In this document: piece by piece, positions 34,461 through 42,363 of the stretch
Position numbering within the stretch: the stretch's first letter is position 1
Layout: each line of letters starts with the position of its first letter
The notes under the pieces: model-generated
Databases searched by the model: none
What the model was told of the DNA's origin: nothing
Seen by the model: the letters and a program-made list of their open reading frames with translations, nothing else
Position numbers and translations under genes: made by a program
NCBI GenBank assembly: GCA_022791875.1
Contig: JAAVZX010000023.1
Location: 1-61,746, forward strand
Length of the DNA: 61,746 nt
Direction: 5' to 3'
Source: Oscillibacter sp.
GTDB lineage: Bacteria > Bacillota > Clostridia > Oscillospirales > Oscillospiraceae

Positions 34461-34703
34461 ATGATCAAAGAAGTCAATCAAGCCTGTAAAAGGCTGAATG
34501 AAAAACTGGGGATTTCCGTGACCCTTCCGAACCCCGGGAAAAAGGCGCTGAGGAATGCGGCGGCCTGTAATCTCATAGCGGGCGCAAGCCTGATTGCGGC
34601 GGGGGTGCTGCTTCCGTCACGGTGCTGCGCGGTTTTAGGCGGCATCGGGCTCGTCAGCAGCGCCGTGCTCCGGAACGAGAGCGGCAGGAAGAATAAACCG
34701 TAA
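34461..34703 (+). CDS. Small hydrophobic protein of the tetR operon
   Basis: An 80-residue protein with an amphipathic, charged first 25 residues (EVNQACKRLNEKLGISVT) and one or two hydrophobic segments in CNLIAGASLIAAGVLLPSRC and CAVLGGIGLVSSAVL. AGGAGG precedes the ATG at 34461. It ends in a basic tail SGRKNKP. It converges on tadA with only 11 bp between stops. The family is unknown. Its place after the TetR regulator and the two-helix protein suggests a shared membrane role. Confidence 0.68.
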   Translation: MIKEVNQACKRLNEKLGISVTLPNPGKKALRNAAACNLIAGASLIAAGVLLPSRCCAVLGGIGLVSSAVLRNESGRKNKP

Positions 34704-34714
34704 GCCGCTGCAAT

Positions 34715-35167
34715 TCATGGCCTCTTGTTCCGGAGGGAGGCGAAGAACGCCGACAGCACCTCCCGGCACTCCGCCTCCAGGATGCCGCCTACCAGGGCGG
34801 GGGGCGAGGGGAAGTCCTCCATAAACAGATTCATGACGCCTCCGCAGGCCCCAAAGGCGGAGTCCCGGGCTCCGTACCACACCCGCGCGATTCGTGCGTT
34901 CAGGATGGCTCCGGCGCACATGGGGCAGGGCTCCAGGGTCACGTACAGCTCACAGCCGTCCAGCCGCCACGTGCCCAGGGTCCGGTTGGCGTCGGCAATT
35001 GCCTCCATCTCGGCGTGGGAGCAGACGGCCTGGCGCTCCTCACGGCGGTTCCGGCCCTCCCCTATTACAATACCGTCCCGAACGATAACGCAGCCTACCG
35101 GGACCTCCCCGGCGGCAGCGGCTTCACGTGCCAATTTCAGGGCTTGTCTCATAAAAATTTCCTGCAT
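34715..35167 (-). CDS. tadA: tRNA-specific adenosine deaminase
   Basis: A 150-residue zinc deaminase that converts A34 to inosine in tRNA-Arg(ACG), an essential step for decoding CGN codons. The zinc ligands and proton-shuttle glutamate are in CSHAEMEAI (His51, Glu53) and LEPCPMCAGAIL (Cys81, Cys84). VPVGCVIVRDG and ARIARVWYGARD match TadA. GGAGG lies 8 bp before the ATG at 35167; a longer in-frame extension is not supported. In Bacillus tadA lies near yaaL and bofA with dnaX and recR between; here those genes are absent and tadA is divergent from yaaL. Confidence 0.95.
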   Translation of the reverse strand: MQEIFMRQALKLAREAAAAGEVPVGCVIVRDGIVIGEGRNRREERQAVCSHAEMEAIADANRTLGTWRLDGCELYVTLEPCPMCAGAILNARIARVWYGARDSAFGACGGVMNLFMEDFPSPPALVGGILEAECREVLSAFFASLRNKRP

Positions 35168-35243
35168 TGGCGGTTCCTCCCGTATAAAATCTGGTATATT
35201 TGTCCAAACTCCCCATACATCTATTATCAGGAGGGACAACACA

Positions 35244-35516
35244 ATGAAGACTATCTTATTTCCCAAGAAGGCGCAGGCCAACCCGGAACTGAAAGCCCTG
35301 TGGGCGGAACTTAAAAACGCCCAGGGCGAGCTGTCACTGGCCTACCGGCAGTTCGACCAGGCGGTGGACCCGGAGCTGGTGGAATCCTGCGTGTACCACA
35401 TCAGCGCGGTGAAGGCGCGGTGCAACTACCTGATTCGGGCCATCAAGGAGCACAGTCCGGAGGCTCTGGCGGCGGTCCAGCTGGAGCATCCGGAGAAAGA
35501 GGCGGCATGGATCTGA
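35244..35516 (+). CDS. yaaL: YaaL-like DUF2508 protein
   Basis: A 90-residue, helical, highly charged protein with the DUF2508 pattern: LKALWAELKNAQGELSLAYR followed by QFDQAVDPELVESCVYHISA and RCNYLIRAIKEH. AGGAGG precedes the ATG at 35244. It overlaps bofA by 10 bp, the same pairing as in sporulating Firmicutes (recR-yaaL-bofA), although recR is not next to it here. The family has no established function. Its constant linkage to bofA suggests a connection with sporulation. Confidence 0.85.
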   Translation: MKTILFPKKAQANPELKALWAELKNAQGELSLAYRQFDQAVDPELVESCVYHISAVKARCNYLIRAIKEHSPEALAAVQLEHPEKEAAWI

Positions 35517-35770
35517 ATCAGAAGGTGATAGCGGCCCTGCTGGCGGGATTTTTCCTGATCGCGCTGCTGCGCGTGTTCAGCGGGCCGCTGCGGCTGGCAC
35601 TGAAGCTGGCGGTGAATTCCCTGCTGGGGTTTATGGCTCTGTGGGCGGTGCAGGCAACGGCGGGTGTCACCGGCATCGCTCTGGGGCTGAACCTTTGGAA
35701 CGCCCTGGTGATCGGGATACTGGGGCTTCCGGGGTTCGTGCTGCTCTTGCTGGTGCAGTGGGTTTTGTAG
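35507..35770 (+). CDS. bofA: BofA-like sigma-K processing inhibitor
   Basis: An 87-residue membrane protein with three hydrophobic stretches (about 9-27, 31-51, 60-86). In Bacillus subtilis BofA keeps the SpoIVFB protease inactive in the outer forespore membrane until the checkpoint signal. The C-terminal segment LGLNLWNALVIGILGLPGFV is the conserved family end. It starts inside yaaL, and the overlap implies coupled expression. A terminator follows 27 bp after the stop. With spo0A at 45.2 kb it supports a spore-forming host. Confidence 0.88.
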   Translation: MDLNQKVIAALLAGFFLIALLRVFSGPLRLALKLAVNSLLGFMALWAVQATAGVTGIALGLNLWNALVIGILGLPGFVLLLLVQWVL

Positions 35771-35796
35771 TTACATAGGCGGGCGGCGGAGTTGAG

Positions 35797-35824
35797 CGCG
35801 GGGGGAGGCCCCGCGTTCTTTTTT
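35797..35824 (+). terminator. Terminator of yaaL-bofA
   Basis: CGCGGGG/CCCCGCG stem with a 5-nt loop followed by TTCTTTTTT. Confidence 0.85.
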
Positions 35825-35829
35825 GCGGT

Positions 35830-36119
35830 GCGGTGGGCGCGGGGGAAGGGCGGACACGCAGGTCCGCCCCTACAGACATTTTTTCAAGAAGCAGAGGCCG
35901 CAAAGGCGGGGCGGTACAATCTACCAACACGCATCGCAGAGCGGCAGCGGCTAGTAGAAGCACACCAAATCAGTGTGCGTAAACGGCAACTAGGGCACTC
36001 ACGAAACGCGAGTAGGAGACCATAGCAACCCAGGGCACCGCTTCGCGTAAACGTCTTTTTCTCTTTTGGACCGTCCACGGCCCGTTTTCTCTTTTTCTCC
36101 GGGAGAAAAAGAGAAAATG
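35830..36119 (+). repeat. Non-coding spacer with palindromes
   Basis: It contains the GGGCGGAC/GTCCGCCC palindrome shared with 26.2 kb (35,846-35,868), a hairpin GCACAC/GTGTGC near 35,957-35,977, and a long stem TTTTCTCTTTTTCTCC/GAGAAAAAGAGAAAA (36,090-36,118) that resembles hairpin A of the interspersed repeat. I see no gene and no SRP RNA, which one might expect near tadA/yaaL. The stretch 36,120-36,265 shows nothing I can name. Confidence 0.55.
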
Positions 36120-36269
36120 GGGGGTGGAGTGGGACCTGCTATCCCAATAGCTGAGTCGATAGCCGACGCTGAAAGCAAGCGAAAAACAAAATACAGCTTG
36201 AGCATTCACGAGATATCAGGAGAAACAGCGAGAATTATTGAGATAATAAATAAAAAACCATTTCATCCC

Positions 36270-36298
36270 TTGACAAGCGCAATACCACGTGGTATAAA
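36270..36298 (+). promoter_or_regulatory. rplM-rpsI promoter with internal palindrome
   Basis: TTGACA (36270-36275), 17-bp spacer, TATAAA (36293-36298). The spacer and -10 contain a perfect 14-bp palindrome ATACCACGTGGTAT (36282-36295), a possible repressor site. Confidence 0.75.
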
Positions 36299-36367
36299 TA
36301 CCATTGCCTTGATTTTACCGGGAAAGACCCGATTTGTAAAGGAAATATCGATCAGGAGGAAACACCT

Positions 36368-36799
36368 ATGTCCACGTTTATGGCCAACAAAGCCAACATC
36401 GAGCGTAAGTGGTACATTCTGGACGCCGCCGGGAAGCCCCTGGGCAAGACCGCCGTGCGCGCCGCCGACCTGCTCCGCGGCAAGAACAAGCCCACTTTCA
36501 CCCCCCACGCCGACTGCGGCGACAACGTCATCATTATCAACGCCGGGAAGGCCGTCCTCACCGGCAAGAAGGGTGAGCAGAAAATCTACCGCACCCACTC
36601 CGGCTGGGTGGGCGGACTCAAGGAGACGCCGTACCGCATCCTCATGCAGGAGAAGCCCGAGACCGCTATGCGCGTGGCCGTCCGGGGCATGATGCCCAAG
36701 AACACCGTCAGCAAGGACTCCCTCAAGCGGCTGCACATCTACGCCGGTCCCGACTACGAGCAGAAGGCCCAGAAGCCTATCGCCCTGGACGCTGAATAA
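36368..36799 (+). CDS. rplM: 50S ribosomal protein L13
   Basis: A 143-residue ribosomal protein that binds 23S rRNA early in 50S assembly. The family hallmarks are present: RKWYILDAAGKPLGKTAVRA, CGDNVIIINAGKAVLTGKK, KIYRTHSGWVGGLKE and RVAVRGMMPKNTVSKDSLKR, then LHIYAGPDYEQKAQ. AGGAGG precedes the ATG at 36368. A short MSTF extension precedes the usual start (MANKANIER-like), and both Met codons are in frame. It forms the standard operon with rpsI, 12 bp downstream, from a promoter with an unusual palindrome. Confidence 0.97.
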   Translation: MSTFMANKANIERKWYILDAAGKPLGKTAVRAADLLRGKNKPTFTPHADCGDNVIIINAGKAVLTGKKGEQKIYRTHSGWVGGLKETPYRILMQEKPETAMRVAVRGMMPKNTVSKDSLKRLHIYAGPDYEQKAQKPIALDAE

Positions 36800-36811
36800 G
36801 GAGGAAGCATC

Positions 36812-37216
36812 ATGTATCAGTCCAAGAAGCCCTATCTGTATGGCACCGGACGCCGGAAGTCCTCCGTGGCCCGCGTCCACCTGTTCCCCGGCGGCACCGG
36901 CTCTATCACCATCAACGGCCGGGACATTGAAGAGTATTTCGGCCTGGAAACTTTGAAGATGGTCGTCCGCCAGCCCCTGGAGGCCACGGGCAACACCGGT
37001 AAGATGGATATCGTGGCCACCGTCTCCGGCGGCGGCGTCACCGGCCAGGCCGGCGCCCTGCGCCACGGCATCGCCCGCGCCCTGCTGCTCGCCAGCGAGG
37101 ATAACCGGCCCATCCTCAAGAAGGCCGGGTTCCTTACCCGGGATCCGCGTATGAAGGAGCGTAAGAAGTACGGCTTGAAGGCCGCGCGGCGGGCGCCTCA
37201 GTTCAGCAAGCGCTGA
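36812..37216 (+). CDS. rpsI: 30S ribosomal protein S9
   Basis: A 134-residue ribosomal protein whose C-terminal tail reaches the P-site tRNA. It shows [20 protein letters not shown], the [20 protein letters not shown] region, [20 protein letters not shown] and the conserved end [22 protein letters not shown] lies before the ATG at 36812. It is co-transcribed with rplM, and a strong terminator follows 36 bp after the stop. Length and tail are as expected for S9. Confidence 0.97.
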   Translation: MYQSKKPYLYGTGRRKSSVARVHLFPGGTGSITINGRDIEEYFGLETLKMVVRQPLEATGNTGKMDIVATVSGGGVTGQAGALRHGIARALLLASEDNRPILKKAGFLTRDPRMKERKKYGLKAARRAPQFSKR

Positions 37217-37252
37217 GTCTGGGGAACGTGTTCCTGTATTGCAGAGGTTTTC

Positions 37253-37286
37253 GATCCCCGGGGGCTGTGCCTCCGGGGATCTTTTT
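37253..37286 (+). terminator. Terminator of rplM-rpsI
   Basis: GATCCCCG...CGGGGATC stem with GGGGC/GCCTC inner pairing and TTTTT after it. Confidence 0.9.
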
Positions 37287-37327
37287 GCGCGGCGGCAAAA
37301 TTTTTTCAAAAATTTTCCGCCCAAAGG

Positions 37328-37356
37328 TTGACTATCTTTTCAATATATGATATCGT
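37328..37356 (+). promoter_or_regulatory. Promoter of the DUF6076-like gene
   Basis: TTGACT (37328-37333), 17-bp spacer, TATCGT (37351-37356), about 70 bp before the GTG start. It may also serve the Memo-AMMECR1 genes. Confidence 0.6.
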
Positions 37357-37423
37357 CTACCTAGCGACATAGACATCAATCGACACCCCCAGACATCAGC
37401 TATTATACAAGGAGGGCCCTCCC

Positions 37424-38173
37424 GTGAACTTTCCAAAACTGACCTTCCCCCTGACCGCAGATTTCGGCGCTTCGGAATACTGGCTGGAATCCCAAGGCCC
37501 GTTCAGATACGGCTCCGCGGCAACCGCCTTCCTGTCCGGCGAAGACATCGGGCCGGTCCCGGACGGAAGCTCCCCCCTGGCTCAGGAGCTGGAGCAGCAG
37601 CTTCAAGTCTTTGGAAGCCATCTCCAGCCCTACGCGAAAGCGCCGGATGCAGACGCGCCGCCCTGTCCAGAGAAGCAGCCGGTCAGCTGCCCCATGTGCT
37701 TCGCCTTCCACCCGGCGGAGGACGGGTCAGCCGTCATGACGGAGCAGTACATCTTTTCCTCTCTTCGAGACTTCCTCCGCGTGGAACTGGGCAAGGCCAT
37801 CCTGCGGGGCGGCGCACCCCGCCAGTGCCGCCTGTGCGGAGGCTGGTTCCTCCACGAGCAGGGGGATCGGGCCATGTACTGCGGGCGGATCGCACCCGGC
37901 GAGGAGAGCAAGACCTGCCGGGAGGCGGGGGCGCGGGCGGTCTTTGAGAAGAAAATTCAGGACGAGGACACCTGGAAAATCTACAAGCGGGCCTACAAAA
38001 AATACTACGCCCGCTGCATGAAGGGAAGCATGACTGAGGAGGCGTTCAGAGCCTGGGCCATGCGGGCCGCGGCGGACCGGGACGCCGCCATCGCCCAGAT
38101 CAAGCCGGGGGTTGACGCCGTGCTGAAAGCGCAGATCATCGAGCGATTGAGGGCGGATCTGAACTGCCTGTGA
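37424..38173 (+). CDS. DUF6076-like zinc-ribbon protein
   Basis: A 249-residue protein starting at a GTG with GGAGGG 9 bp upstream. Two cysteine clusters stand out: SCPMCFAF in the middle and QCRLCGGWFLHEQGDRAMYC, with a further Cys in SKTCREAG. The second is a likely zinc ribbon. The C-terminal 60 residues form a charged helix with WKIYKRAYKKYYARCMKGSM followed by TEEAFRAWAMRAAADRDAAI, as in proteins annotated DUF6076 in Clostridia (recalled). It has no membrane segment. The next gene starts 58 bp downstream. The function is unknown. A similar C-terminal Cys/helix pattern occurs in phage- and HGT-associated 'CGNR-like' zinc proteins, so this assignment is tentative. Confidence 0.65.
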   Translation: MNFPKLTFPLTADFGASEYWLESQGPFRYGSAATAFLSGEDIGPVPDGSSPLAQELEQQLQVFGSHLQPYAKAPDADAPPCPEKQPVSCPMCFAFHPAEDGSAVMTEQYIFSSLRDFLRVELGKAILRGGAPRQCRLCGGWFLHEQGDRAMYCGRIAPGEESKTCREAGARAVFEKKIQDEDTWKIYKRAYKKYYARCMKGSMTEEAFRAWAMRAAADRDAAIAQIKPGVDAVLKAQIIERLRADLNCL

Positions 38174-38231
38174 GCGCCGCCCCTCTCTCCGGAGACACGG
38201 ACACAAACCATCCATACAAGGAGGAAGCGCC

Positions 38232-39620
38232 ATGCCGATTCTCGGGACGCTGATTGTTCCCCACCCGCCCCTGATCATCCCCGCCGTGGGACGCGGGCGG
38301 GAGCGGGAGGTTCAGGCCACCATCGACGCCTATCGGAGCGCCGCAAAGCAGGCGGCCGCATGGAACCCGGAGGTGCTCGTCATCACCTCCCCCCACCTGG
38401 TCCTGTACGCCGACTACTTCCACATCGCCCCGGGCCAGACCGCGTCGGGCAGCATGTCCGCCTTTGGCGCACCCGGGACCGCGCTCACCACGGCATACGA
38501 CGCCCCGCTGCGGGACGAGCTCATCCGCCGCGCGGAGTCCGCCGGCCTTTCCGCCGGGACCCTGGGGGAACGGGACCCGTCCCTGGATCACGGCACCTTC
38601 GTCCCCCTGTACTTCCTCCGGGAGGCGGGGGTGGACTGCCCCATTCTCCGCGTGGGCCTCTCCGGCTTCTCCCCCATGGAGCACTACCGCCTCGGGCAGT
38701 GTATTGCCCAGGCGATAGAAGCCTTGGGCCGCAGGGCGGTGCTGGTGGCCAGCGGCGACCTGTCCCACAAGCTGAGGGACGACGGCCCCTACGGCTTCGC
38801 TCCGGAGGGCCCGGAGTTCGACCGCCAGATCACCGGGGCCATGGCCGAAGGGGACTTCCTGCGCTTCCTGACGCTGGACCCCGCCCTCTGCGAGGGGGCG
38901 GCGGAGTGCGGCCTCCGCTCCTTCCAGATCATGGCGGGGGCGCTGGACGGGCTGGCTGTGGACGCGAAGCTCCTCAGCTACGAGGGCGTCACCGGCGTGG
39001 GCTACGGGGTAGCCGTCTTCACCGTCACCGGGCAGGACGAAAACCGCAGATTCGGGGCCCAATGCGAGGCCCTGGAGCGTGTCCGCCTGGCAGAGAAAAA
39101 AGCCGCCGAGGACCCTTGGGTCCAACTGGCCCGCCTGTCCCTGGAAACCTACGTCCGGACGGGGAAGCGCCTGGAACGCCTGCCGGATGGTCTCCCTGCC
39201 GCCATGACAGACCAAGCCGCCGGAGCCTTCGTCTCCCTCCACGCCCACGGCCAGCTCCGGGGCTGCATCGGCACCACCGGACCCACCACGGAGAGCGTGG
39301 CCTGGGAGATTGTGCAGAACGCCGTTTCCGCCTGTGCCCGGGACCCCCGGTTCCCGCCGGTGTCGGAGGCGGAGCTGGAGAGCCTGGAGTACAGCGTGGA
39401 CGTGCTGGGCCAGCCGGAGGCGGTGGAGTCCCCCGAGGCGCTGGATGTGAGGCGCTACGGCGTGATCGTCTCCTGCGGACGCCGCCGGGGCCTGCTACTG
39501 CCCGATCTGGAGGGCGTGGACACGGTGGAGCAGCAGATCGACATTGCCCGCCGGAAGGGCGGCATCGGCGCGGGGGAGAAGTACACGCTGGAGCGCTTTG
39601 AGGTGGTGCGGCACACATGA
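38232..39620 (+). CDS. Memo-like / AMMECR1 fusion, AmmeMemoRadiSam system
   Basis: A 462-residue fusion of two parts of the AmmeMemoRadiSam system. Residues 1-265 are the Memo/LigB-like dioxygenase-fold domain (PHPPLIIPAVGRG, VITSPHLVLYADYFHIAPG, DPSLDHGTFVPLYFLRE, VLVASGDLSHKL). Residues about 285-460 are the AMMECR1 domain, with GAFVSLHAHGQLRGCIGTTG (the LRGCIG signature), CARDPRFPPVSEAELE and YGVIVSCGRRRGLLLPDLEG. AGGAGG precedes the ATG at 38232. The stop overlaps the start of the radical-SAM gene as ATGA. The system's reaction is not established. Its fusion and coupling imply a joint complex. Confidence 0.9.
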   Translation: MPILGTLIVPHPPLIIPAVGRGREREVQATIDAYRSAAKQAAAWNPEVLVITSPHLVLYADYFHIAPGQTASGSMSAFGAPGTALTTAYDAPLRDELIRRAESAGLSAGTLGERDPSLDHGTFVPLYFLREAGVDCPILRVGLSGFSPMEHYRLGQCIAQAIEALGRRAVLVASGDLSHKLRDDGPYGFAPEGPEFDRQITGAMAEGDFLRFLTLDPALCEGAAECGLRSFQIMAGALDGLAVDAKLLSYEGVTGVGYGVAVFTVTGQDENRRFGAQCEALERVRLAEKKAAEDPWVQLARLSLETYVRTGKRLERLPDGLPAAMTDQAAGAFVSLHAHGQLRGCIGTTGPTTESVAWEIVQNAVSACARDPRFPPVSEAELESLEYSVDVLGQPEAVESPEALDVRRYGVIVSCGRRRGLLLPDLEGVDTVEQQIDIARRKGGIGAGEKYTLERFEVVRHT

Positions 39621-40213
39621 ACTGCGGGATTTCCATGGCCGGGGAGGGCGAGATCGAGACGGTGGAGCTGTCTCCGGAAGTGTTGGCCGACAAGGCGCTG
39701 GAGCTGCGGCCCCATGGCAGTATCGGCGTGGCCTACACCTACAACGAGCCGCTGATCGGCTATGAGTACGTCCGGGACTGCGCCACCCTGGTTCACGAGC
39801 GTGGGATGGTCAACGTCCTCGTCACCAACGGCACCATCGAAGAAGCCCCCTGGCGGGCGCTGCTCCCCCTCATCGACGCCGCGAACATCGACCTGAAAGG
39901 TTTCACCCCTGCGTGGTACAAAAAGCTGGGCGGGGACCTGGAGACGGTAAAGCGCTCCATCTCCCTGGCGGCGGAGCGGTGCCACGTGGAAGTAACGACC
40001 CTGGTGGTTCCCGGCGAGAATGACAGTGCGGAGGAAATCTGCCGTCTGGCCCAGTGGCTGGCGTCGGTGGACCGCGGGATTCCGCTGCATCTGTCCCGGT
40101 TCTTTCCCCGATATCGGATGCCGGACCGTCCGCCTGCGCCAGTGGAGCAGATCTACCGCCTGGCGGATGAGGCGCGGGCGTACCTGGAATTTGTCTATAC
40201 GGGGAATTGCTGA
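39617..40213 (+). pseudogene. AmmeMemoRadiSam radical-SAM enzyme, N-terminally truncated
   Basis: The 198 residues match the C-terminal two thirds of this enzyme: GVAYTYNEPLIGYEYVRDCA, DAANIDLKGFTPAWYKKLGG, CHVEVTTLVVPGEND and IPLHLSRFFPRYRMPDRPPA. The family protein is about 290 residues and carries CxxxCxxC near residue 75-80 for its Fe4S4 cluster. Here the frame starts NCGISMAGEGE, just after the point where that motif should end, so about 90 residues and all three cluster cysteines are missing. The join lies exactly at the stop of the Memo-AMMECR1 gene. The remaining frame is clean. Either a recent deletion or an assembly error is likely; radical-SAM activity is not possible as read. Confidence 0.82.
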
Positions 40214-40241
40214 CGCGGCCCTCCGCATTTATATAAAACCA

Positions 40242-40277
40242 ACGCGTCCTGGATTTACCGTCCAGGACGCGTCTTTT
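40242..40277. terminator. Bidirectional terminator
   Basis: ACGCGTCCTGGA (40242-40253) pairs with TCCAGGACGCGT (40261-40272), followed by CTTTT. It lies between two converging genes and touches the stop of the metallophosphoesterase gene. Confidence 0.9.
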
Positions 40278-41116
40278 CACTGCCCCTCCTCCATTTCCAG
40301 CTTCCGAAAATACTCCGCAATATCCCGCCTGGCAATCGCCAGATATGCCGCCCGTTCCTCTTCACCCGCGAACTCATGCCAACCATCAAGCGTATACTTG
40401 CTGATAACCTCCCCATATTTCTTCCCCGGCCTGACGCAGTTCACCGTAAAGCTGCCGCCGCGCAGATGGAGGTATCCCAGACACCGCCCATCCTTGTCAA
40501 ACACGTCGTACTGCTCCGGGCACAGGCTGCACGTCATCTCCAGCCGGAGCTCGGAGGGTTTGATACGCCCCCAATAGGCGTCGGGGCGGTGTTCCTCCTC
40601 CCAGAAGCGCAGCAATTCCTCCATGCTGACGGGGGCCATCCCCCAGGCGTCAACGCCCATGTCCAGGCGCGCCGTTCCCATTTTGCGGTTGTGCTCGTTG
40701 TACTGCGGGTGGTTGTGCTGATGCCCGTGGAGATGGAAGGCGCCCCACCGCATCCGCCTCCAGCTCAAGAGCGGATAGTGGCAGAGGACGAACAGGCGGT
40801 TTTGACAGGTCAGCTCATAGTAATCCTTGATCCAGACGAAGTGCTCCCGGCGGAAGGCGGCGCGGTCCACCCAGCCGTCGTGGTTCCCGCGAATCAGGTA
40901 CTTGCGGCCCTGAAGCCGCTCCAGGAACGCGTTGGCCTGGGTGGGGCCCTTCATGGTGAAATCCCCCAGGATATAGATCTCGTCCTCCGGGCCAACTTTT
41001 CCGTTCCAGTTCCGGATCAGAGCCTCGTCCATTTCCTCCGCCGTCTGGAACGGACGGCCCTCGAACCGGATCACATTGCTGTGGCCGAAGTGTGTATCCG
41101 CTGTAAAGTAAATCAT
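40277..41116 (-). CDS. Calcineurin-like metallophosphoesterase
   Basis: A 279-residue protein. The first 175 residues contain the metal-binding blocks TADTHFGH, YILGDFTMKGP, IRGNHDGW, VLCHYPLLSWRRMRWGAFHL and HGHQHNH of the metallophosphoesterase superfamily. The C-terminal 85 residues form an extra domain with two cysteines (MTCSLCPEQYDVFDK, RPGKKYGEVISKYTLDGWHE) that may bind metal or a partner. It lies 30 bp after a frameshifted gene on the same strand and ends in a shared terminator. The substrate is unknown; the family hydrolyses phosphomonoesters, phosphodiesters or dinucleotide polyphosphates. Confidence 0.9.
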   Translation of the reverse strand: MIYFTADTHFGHSNVIRFEGRPFQTAEEMDEALIRNWNGKVGPEDEIYILGDFTMKGPTQANAFLERLQGRKYLIRGNHDGWVDRAAFRREHFVWIKDYYELTCQNRLFVLCHYPLLSWRRMRWGAFHLHGHQHNHPQYNEHNRKMGTARLDMGVDAWGMAPVSMEELLRFWEEEHRPDAYWGRIKPSELRLEMTCSLCPEQYDVFDKDGRCLGYLHLRGGSFTVNCVRPGKKYGEVISKYTLDGWHEFAGEEERAAYLAIARRDIAEYFRKLEMEEGQ

Positions 41117-41146
41117 AGCATCCCTCGCGGCCCCTGGGGCCGTTTT

Positions 41147-41562
41147 TCACCATAAAAATGTTTCGGTATGGGGTTCCTCTTCGGGGCGGAGGACGATTTC
41201 TCCCACGTTCTTCCCGCTTTCGTCCGGACGGACCAGCACCCAGTCGTCGAAGCACCCGCACAGGGCCCTGCGGTCCTCCCAGAGTCGGCAGAGCGAATAG
41301 TCCTCCTGCGCGGCCTCCTCACGGGCGGCCTGGAGTTCCTCACGGCTGTGCCCGCAGCGCTCCAGGTGTTCCGCGCCTCGCTGTGGGGCTCCCAGAGGTG
41401 TCTGAGCTGCCCCAGGCCGAAGAGGTATTCCACCATCTCCGGCGTGTCGTACCAGGCCAGCAGCCGCGCCCCCACAGTGCTGAAATAGCCGCCGTTGCCG
41501 CTCCAGCCGTATTGGACGTGCTTGTCCGATAAGCGCCGGGCTATGATCGAGATGTCGCCCAT
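41147..41562 (-). pseudogene. Uncharacterised gene with a frameshift
   Basis: The frame from the ATG at 41562 (GGAGGACTCAAC before it) encodes MGDISIIARRLSDKHVQYGW and continues through LLAWYDTPEMVEYLFGLGQL to RHLWEPHSEAR. It then turns into an unlikely Arg/Ser/Pro-rich sequence. The neighbouring frame takes over with EHLERCGHSREELQAAREEA and a regular acidic C-terminus ending in EEEPHTETFLW, with a stop at 41147-41149. The switch lies near 41,350-41,375. Joined, the two give a protein of about 138 residues in front of the metallophosphoesterase. I do not recognise it. A single-base sequencing error or a real mutation are both possible. Confidence 0.72.
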
Positions 41563-41629
41563 GTTGAGTCCTCCTTGTACTGGGAATTTTCCGGATGTCC
41601 GGGGGCGGGGACGCCCGCTGTTCCGATGC

Positions 41630-41658
41630 TTGCAAAAGATGGAGGCTGAGATTATAAT
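41630..41658 (+). promoter_or_regulatory. Promoter of the 213-residue protein gene
   Basis: TTGCAA (41630-41635), 17-bp spacer, TATAAT (41653-41658), 59 bp before the ATG at 41718. Confidence 0.7.
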
Positions 41659-41717
41659 TGGGCTTGGACAGACTTTATATAAGTCGTTTTGGCCGGTGAG
41701 AATGGGGGAATCCGTTG

Positions 41718-42359
41718 ATGAAGCATATTCTTTTGGAGCGGCTCGACAGCGAACTCAGCGCAGTTATTGACGGCTTGGAACGCGCACAGGCGTTGGCTTT
41801 GGCCGGACTCAGCATCAGCCGTTTATGGAGTCCTTTTGAAAAATGGGCCGCAGAGAACCGTGCGCCCAAGCTGGCAGAATGGGGCAGGATCTGCGTCAAT
41901 ACCCTTTGGGAGCAAATTGTCCAGGAAGAACTCTATGGCCGGGATTTTGAAAAATACTACCGCTGCCTGGACAAAATTGACGGCAGACTTGAGCGCTTGT
42001 ACGATCAGGAAATCGCCGTCGAGGAAAGCCCCGCTTATCCGCTGCTGGAAGCACTGAATTCCGCGCTGTGCTGCTTCTTCGACCCGAAGCTGCTGCCCGG
42101 CCTGCAAAGGGACTCCTTTTGGCCTGATATCACAGCGATTGCCGGACAAGGAGCGGAGTACATTTATGACGTTATATTTTCCGACGCAGGAACCATCAGT
42201 GAACATGATTTAATCGCTCTGGTGGAAAGCGACCCGCGATGGATCGCTGAACGCCGGCGGATTAAGGAAGATGCCGCATTTCTAAAGGCCCATTTTAAGG
42301 ATAAAACCGCTGTTTTGCATCAAAAGGAAGCATATATGCAGCTGGATATTTTTGCGTAG
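41718..42359 (+). CDS. Uncharacterised 213-residue protein
   Basis: An all-helical, soluble protein with no motif I recognise. Features seen: an N-terminal helix with KHILLERLDSELSAVIDGLE, a central segment CCFFDPKLLPGLQRDSFWPD, and a C-terminal charged helix DPRWIAERRRIKEDAAFLKA. Codon use here is less GC-biased than the neighbours, and the gene has its own promoter, which may point to horizontal transfer. GGGGGA lies ahead of the ATG at 41718. It ends 4 bp before a convergent gene, with no terminator in between. Confidence 0.68.
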   Translation: MKHILLERLDSELSAVIDGLERAQALALAGLSISRLWSPFEKWAAENRAPKLAEWGRICVNTLWEQIVQEELYGRDFEKYYRCLDKIDGRLERLYDQEIAVEESPAYPLLEALNSALCCFFDPKLLPGLQRDSFWPDITAIAGQGAEYIYDVIFSDAGTISEHDLIALVESDPRWIAERRRIKEDAAFLKAHFKDKTAVLHQKEAYMQLDIFA

Positions 42360-42363
42360 ACAG

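Noticed and set aside
35830-36265. SRP (4.5S/6S-type) RNA near yaaL-bofA
   Set aside because: The conserved GGAAGCAGC-type apical loop of SRP RNA is absent.
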